From UBA1765 sp045629945 (GTDB lineage Bacteria; Fibrobacterota; Fibrobacteria; Fibrobacterales; Fibrobacteraceae), in NCBI GenBank assembly GCA_045629945.1, contig JAZQSE010000005.1, forward strand, positions 1 through 64,000: a stretch of 64,000 nt of DNA, given 5' to 3'. The position numbers were made by a program, and so were the translations under genes. Each line of letters begins with the position of its first letter. Within the stretch, counting starts at the first letter, position 1. The notes below the pieces were generated by a model that was not told where the DNA came from, searched no databases, and saw nothing but the letters and a program-made list of their open reading frames with translations. This document shows positions 60,743 to 64,000 of the stretch, piece after piece.

Positions 60743-60748
60743 AATATA
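60743..60748 (-). promoter_or_regulatory. -10 element 6 nt from the radical SAM start codon
   Basis: TATATT, TTGATT, then ATG 60736 on the minus strand. -35 not clear. Confidence 0.45.
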
Positions 60749-60770
60749 CAAATGTTTGTTTTATAATAGA

Positions 60771-60797
60771 AAATCCGCTGGCATAGCCAGCGGATTT
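60771..60797 (-). terminator. tRNA-Arg terminator
   Basis: AAATCCGCTGGC (60771-60782) and GCCAGCGGATTT (60786-60797) form a perfect 12-bp stem with a 3-nt loop, directly downstream of tRNA-Arg on the minus strand. Confidence 0.85.
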
Positions 60798-60798
60798 A

Positions 60799-60870
60799 TA
60801 CCCATGTCCGGAATCGAACCGGAATAACGCCCTTCGGAGGGGCGGACACTATCCATTGTGATACACGGGC
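60799..60870 (-). tRNA. tRNA-Arg(CCG)
   Basis: On the minus strand, acceptor GCCCGTG pairs with CATGGGT (two G-U pairs). The anticodon arm CGCCC-CTCCGAA-GGGCG has anticodon CCG, and the T arm is TCCGG-TTCGATT-CCGGA. CCA is not encoded. Confidence 0.95.
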
Positions 60871-61017
60871 AAAAATTTCAACGAAAATATAGCAAATCTT
60901 TAGAATGAAAAGAAAACAAAAAGTAGTGAACCCTTTTTGTATTAAAAAGGTCGGACAATAAAAGTTAAAAGATTTCTATAATTGCAACGTATAGATGTTA
61001 GATTTTAAAGGATTTTT

Positions 61018-63801
61018 ATGTCATTACCTTTATCAACTTCCTATGAAGAACTTTTAAAAGAATCATCAAAGCGGATTTTAATTTTAGATGGAGCATTTGG
61101 AACAATGCTTCAACGACAAGGTCTTTCAGAAAAAGATTTCCGTGGAGAACGTTTTTTAGAACATTCTGTTGAATTAAAAGGTAATAACGATGTACTTTGT
61201 TTAACCAAACCAGAATCAGTTCTTTCTGTTCATAGAGAATACTTAGAAGCTGGGGCTGATATTATAGAAACAAATACTTTTAGTTCTACGACTATTGCAC
61301 AAGCAGAATATGGCTTAGAAAGTATTGCTTATGAAATGGCGTATAGGGGAGCAAGTCTTGCTCAAAAAGCTATTCAGGAATTTAATGAAAAAAGAGTTCA
61401 ACAAGGGTTGCCTTATAAACGTTGTTTCGTGGCTGGTTCTATGGGACCAACTTCAAAAACAGCAAGTATGAGCCCTGATGTTTTGGACCCTTCATTTCGA
61501 GCCGTAACCTTTCAAGAATTAAGTGATGCCTACAGAGAACAAGCCAAAGCGTTGTTAGATGGTGGTGCAGACATTTTAATGGTTGAAACGGTTTTTGATA
61601 CGCTGAATGCAAAAGCTGCTCTTTATGGAATTTTAGAAGAACTAGAATCTCGAAATTGTCTTGTTCCTATAATGGTTTCAGGCACAATTACAGATGCTTC
61701 TGGACGTTTGTTGGCAGGGCAAACGGCAAAAGCCTTTTACCATAGTTTGTCAAGTTATCCAATTTTTAGTTTAGGGTTTAATTGTGCTCTTGGAGCAAAA
61801 GATATGCTCCCACATTTACGTGATATAGCACAGGCTCCATTGCACATCAGTGTGCACCCTAACGCAGGCCTTCCAAACCAATTTGGTTCTTATGATGAAA
61901 CTCCTGAAATGATGGCAAAATGGATTGAATCATTTGCAGATGAAGGTCTTGTAAATATTGTTGGTGGTTGCTGTGGAACAACACCTGATTTTATTAAAGA
62001 ATTTTCTAAAACATGTGAAGGGAAAATTCCAAGAAAAATTCCGGAAAAAAAATGCCACCTTCTATTGTCTGGTTTAGATGCTTTAGAAATCACGCCAGAA
62101 AGTCGGTTTGTAAATATTGGCGAACGTATGAATATTGCGGGCTCATTGAAATTTGCTCGTCTGATTCGAGAAGGAAATTTTTCAGAAGCCGTTGCTATTG
62201 GGATAGCTCAAGCAGAAAATGGAGCGCAAGTAATAGATGTGAATTTAGATGATGGCTTAATTGATTCTAAACAAACGATGGTACATTTTTTGAATCTTTT
62301 GATGTCAGAACCAACAGTAGCTCATTGTCCTTTGATGATTGATAGTTCTAGCTTCGATGTCTTACTTGCTGGGATGCGTTGTGTACAAGGCAAGGGAATT
62401 GTAAACTCTATAAGTTTAAAGGAAGGCGAAGAGGCTTTTCTTTTAAAAGCTAAAGAAATAAGGCGTCATGGCTTTGCTGTTGTTTGTATGGCTTTTGATG
62501 AAAAAGGTCAAGCGACGACTTATGCCCGAAAAACAGAAGTTTGTGAAAGAATGTATAAGTTGTTAGTGGAAAAAATATCATTTCCGCCAGAAGATATTTT
62601 ATTTGATCCTAATATATTGACAATCGGCACCGGAATGGAAGAACATGCACCTTATGCAAAAGATTATATTGAAACTTGCCGATTTATAAAAGAAAATTTG
62701 CCATACGCTCATATTGTTGGCGGAGTGAGCAATTTGAGTTTTGCTTTTAAAGGGAATAATGCGATAAGAGAAAGTATGCATTCTTGTTTTCTTTATCATG
62801 CGGCAAAAGCAGGAATGAATTTTGGGATTGTGAATGCGGGTGTTTTGCCTGTTTATGAAGATATTCCATCAGAAGAAAGAACTTTAATAGAAGATTTGAT
62901 TTTTAATCGTTTTGTCGATGCGACTGATAAATTATTGAACTATGCAGAGTCAGTTAAAGATCGAAAATCAGGAAGCAATAATTCACCAGAAACCTTAAAA
63001 TGGAGAGAAAAACCTGTTGTTGAACGAGTTGCTTATTCTCTTTTAAAAGGTTATGAACAATTTATTCAAGAAGATATAGAAGAATTGAGGCAACAACTTG
63101 AAAGTCCGATGGCATTAATTGAAGGGCCTTTAATGGATGCAATGAATGAAGTCGGGCGTTTATTTGGCGAAGGTAAGTTATTCCTTCCACAAGTTGTAAA
63201 AAGTGCTCGTGTAATGCAAAAAGCAGTTGCTGTTTTGTTACCATATATTAATGCTTTGCAAGGGACATCTTCTTCAAAATCTGGAAAAATAGTTTTAGCA
63301 ACCGTTAAAGGCGATGTTCATGACATTGGTAAAAATATTGTATCCGTTGTGTTGGGGTGCAACAATTATGAAGTAATTGATTTAGGCGTTATGGTGCCAT
63401 GTGAGAAAATAGTTGAAACAGTTCTTAAAGAAAATCCTGATATGGTTGGGCTTTCCGGACTGATTTCTCCAAGTTTAGACGAAATGGCTATTGTGGCAAG
63501 AGAACTTGGAAAAGCAGGATTTAAAGGGCCTCTTTTGATTGGAGGGGCTGCGGCTTCTGCGGCCCATACAGCGATTAAAATTGCAACAGAAACAAATGCT
63601 CCGGTAGTTTATGCATCCGATGCAGGTAAAAGTGTTTATGTGGCAGATTCTTGGATGAATGCATCTAAACGAGAACAATTTTTAGAACAAATTAAAAAAG
63701 ATCAAGAAGTGCAAAGGAAAGCATATTTAGAATCGCAAGTAAAAAAACGGGAAATATTGTCGTTAGAAGAAGCCAGAAAACAAGCTGAAAAGTTGTTTTA
63801 A
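61018..63801 (+). CDS. metH: Cobalamin-dependent methionine synthase lacking the AdoMet (reactivation) domain
   Basis: 927 aa versus about 1200 for full-length MetH. Homocysteine domain (about 1-335) with zinc cysteines in FNCALG (about 252) and GGCCGTT (about 316-317). The pterin/methyl-folate domain (about 350-625) has RFVNIGERMNIAGSLKF. The cap and B12 domain (about 660-895) has DVHDIG near 765 carrying the cobalamin-ligating His, GLSGLISPSL and LIGGAAAS. The protein stops in the linker after the B12 domain (ILSLEEARKQ), and the next 200 nt do not encode a reactivation domain. The domain may be a separate protein elsewhere. No cobalamin riboswitch is seen upstream; AAAGGA precedes the ATG. 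Confidence 0.95.
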   Translation: MSLPLSTSYEELLKESSKRILILDGAFGTMLQRQGLSEKDFRGERFLEHSVELKGNNDVLCLTKPESVLSVHREYLEAGADIIETNTFSSTTIAQAEYGLESIAYEMAYRGASLAQKAIQEFNEKRVQQGLPYKRCFVAGSMGPTSKTASMSPDVLDPSFRAVTFQELSDAYREQAKALLDGGADILMVETVFDTLNAKAALYGILEELESRNCLVPIMVSGTITDASGRLLAGQTAKAFYHSLSSYPIFSLGFNCALGAKDMLPHLRDIAQAPLHISVHPNAGLPNQFGSYDETPEMMAKWIESFADEGLVNIVGGCCGTTPDFIKEFSKTCEGKIPRKIPEKKCHLLLSGLDALEITPESRFVNIGERMNIAGSLKFARLIREGNFSEAVAIGIAQAENGAQVIDVNLDDGLIDSKQTMVHFLNLLMSEPTVAHCPLMIDSSSFDVLLAGMRCVQGKGIVNSISLKEGEEAFLLKAKEIRRHGFAVVCMAFDEKGQATTYARKTEVCERMYKLLVEKISFPPEDILFDPNILTIGTGMEEHAPYAKDYIETCRFIKENLPYAHIVGGVSNLSFAFKGNNAIRESMHSCFLYHAAKAGMNFGIVNAGVLPVYEDIPSEERTLIEDLIFNRFVDATDKLLNYAESVKDRKSGSNNSPETLKWREKPVVERVAYSLLKGYEQFIQEDIEELRQQLESPMALIEGPLMDAMNEVGRLFGEGKLFLPQVVKSARVMQKAVAVLLPYINALQGTSSSKSGKIVLATVKGDVHDIGKNIVSVVLGCNNYEVIDLGVMVPCEKIVETVLKENPDMVGLSGLISPSLDEMAIVARELGKAGFKGPLLIGGAAASAAHTAIKIATETNAPVVYASDAGKSVYVADSWMNASKREQFLEQIKKDQEVQRKAYLESQVKKREILSLEEARKQAEKLF

Positions 63802-63865
63802 CATTTCACTTTGTTGAAAGAAAAACTTGTCGAACTATAATAAAAATCGTGAGTTCTCATCTCGC

Positions 63866-63894
63866 AAAAAAAAAACAGGTTTTTTGAAACCTGT
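63866..63894 (-). terminator. Terminator for a minus-strand gene entering from the right
   Basis: ACAGGTTT (63875-63882) pairs with AAACCTGT (63887-63894). Nine A residues before it become a U-run on the minus strand. Confidence 0.8.
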
Positions 63895-63919
63895 CATTAA
63901 AAGTTCTGTAATCGGAATA

Positions 63920-64000
63920 GCGAGATTGACTAAAGGCTAGCTTTGCTACGCCTTTATCCCTTCGGGCGACACTTCGTGTCGTCTCAAGTTTTTCTTATTT
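63920..64000. repeat. Hairpin-rich intergenic element, truncated by window edge
   Basis: A hairpin GACAC-TTCG-TGTCGTC and an AAGGC/GCCTT inverted repeat lie in a GC-richer block at the window end. The style is like the 3960-4094 element, but I cannot show they are homologous. Confidence 0.4.

Noticed and set aside
60871..61017. Cobalamin or SAM riboswitch before metH
   Set aside because: The 147-nt leader is AT-rich, has no B12-box or conserved junction motifs, and shows only promoter-like and ribosome-binding elements.

Overview
The window reads as chromosomal DNA from an AT-rich, Gram-negative, diaminopimelate-type bacterium. Supporting signs are many lipoprotein and outer-membrane signal peptides, a Tol/Exb-type energy system, MurE with the DNPR motif of meso-diaminopimelate ligases, a PASTA-tailed division PBP, LexA and the futalosine menaquinone route (MqnE). 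Gene style, serine- and glutamate-rich secreted proteins and overall content resemble Fibrobacterota (Fibrobacter-like). That placement is inference and was not tested by a search.

Layout. 1-2179: right-hand, leader-distal end of a type I-C-like CRISPR array (34 repeats in view, no cas genes). 2180-2560: repeat-like DNA with the stub of a secreted-protein gene. 2561-7701: rseP, then purD-purE, a DUF3108 protein and an outer-membrane protein. 7735-8299: terminator and a cluster of inverted-repeat-bounded elements running into the lexA stop codon. 8299-15431 (minus): lexA, a DedA protein and a five-gene cluster of secreted proteins (three related lipoproteins, two PEGA-type proteins sharing a C-terminal module). 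15478-17783: xseB, an OppF-like ATPase and an RlmD/TrmA-type methyltransferase. 17888-22479: three lipoproteins, TolQ, TolR, a TonB/TolA-like protein and another lipoprotein. 22566-22779: a structured small RNA of unknown family and tRNA-Gln. 22808-35041: housekeeping genes (L25, DinB, Xer recombinase, PorV-like protein, UvrA-like protein, YihY, MqnE, PHP protein, RNase H, and AguA/AguB). 35084-42514: surface-glycan genes (membrane protein, GT2, phosphatase-superfamily protein, Gfo/Idh/MocA, ATP-grasp, WecE). 42773-45814: a HIRAN-like protein and a secreted DUF4434 protein. 46045-59746: the division and cell-wall cluster mraZ-rsmH-ftsL-ftsI-murE-murF-ftsW-murG-murC-ftsQ-ftsA-ftsZ, without mraY and murD. 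59852-63801: a TIGR01212-type radical SAM protein, tRNA-Arg and a MetH lacking its AdoMet (reactivation) domain.

How it works together. The division cluster is one tightly overlapping unit whose promoter carries two 10-bp-phased TGGGN repeats, the known MraZ operator pattern, between -35 and -10. The lipoprotein, PEGA and Tol clusters point to a heavy investment in the envelope. Several genes have a TATATT -10 hexamer only 6-7 nt before the ATG and no Shine-Dalgarno, suggesting leaderless mRNAs.

Best leads for something undescribed: the small RNA at 22566-22647, the lipoprotein/PEGA operon at 9771-15431, the WecE/ATP-grasp pair, the leaderless-gene pattern, and the duplicated spacer at the array edge.
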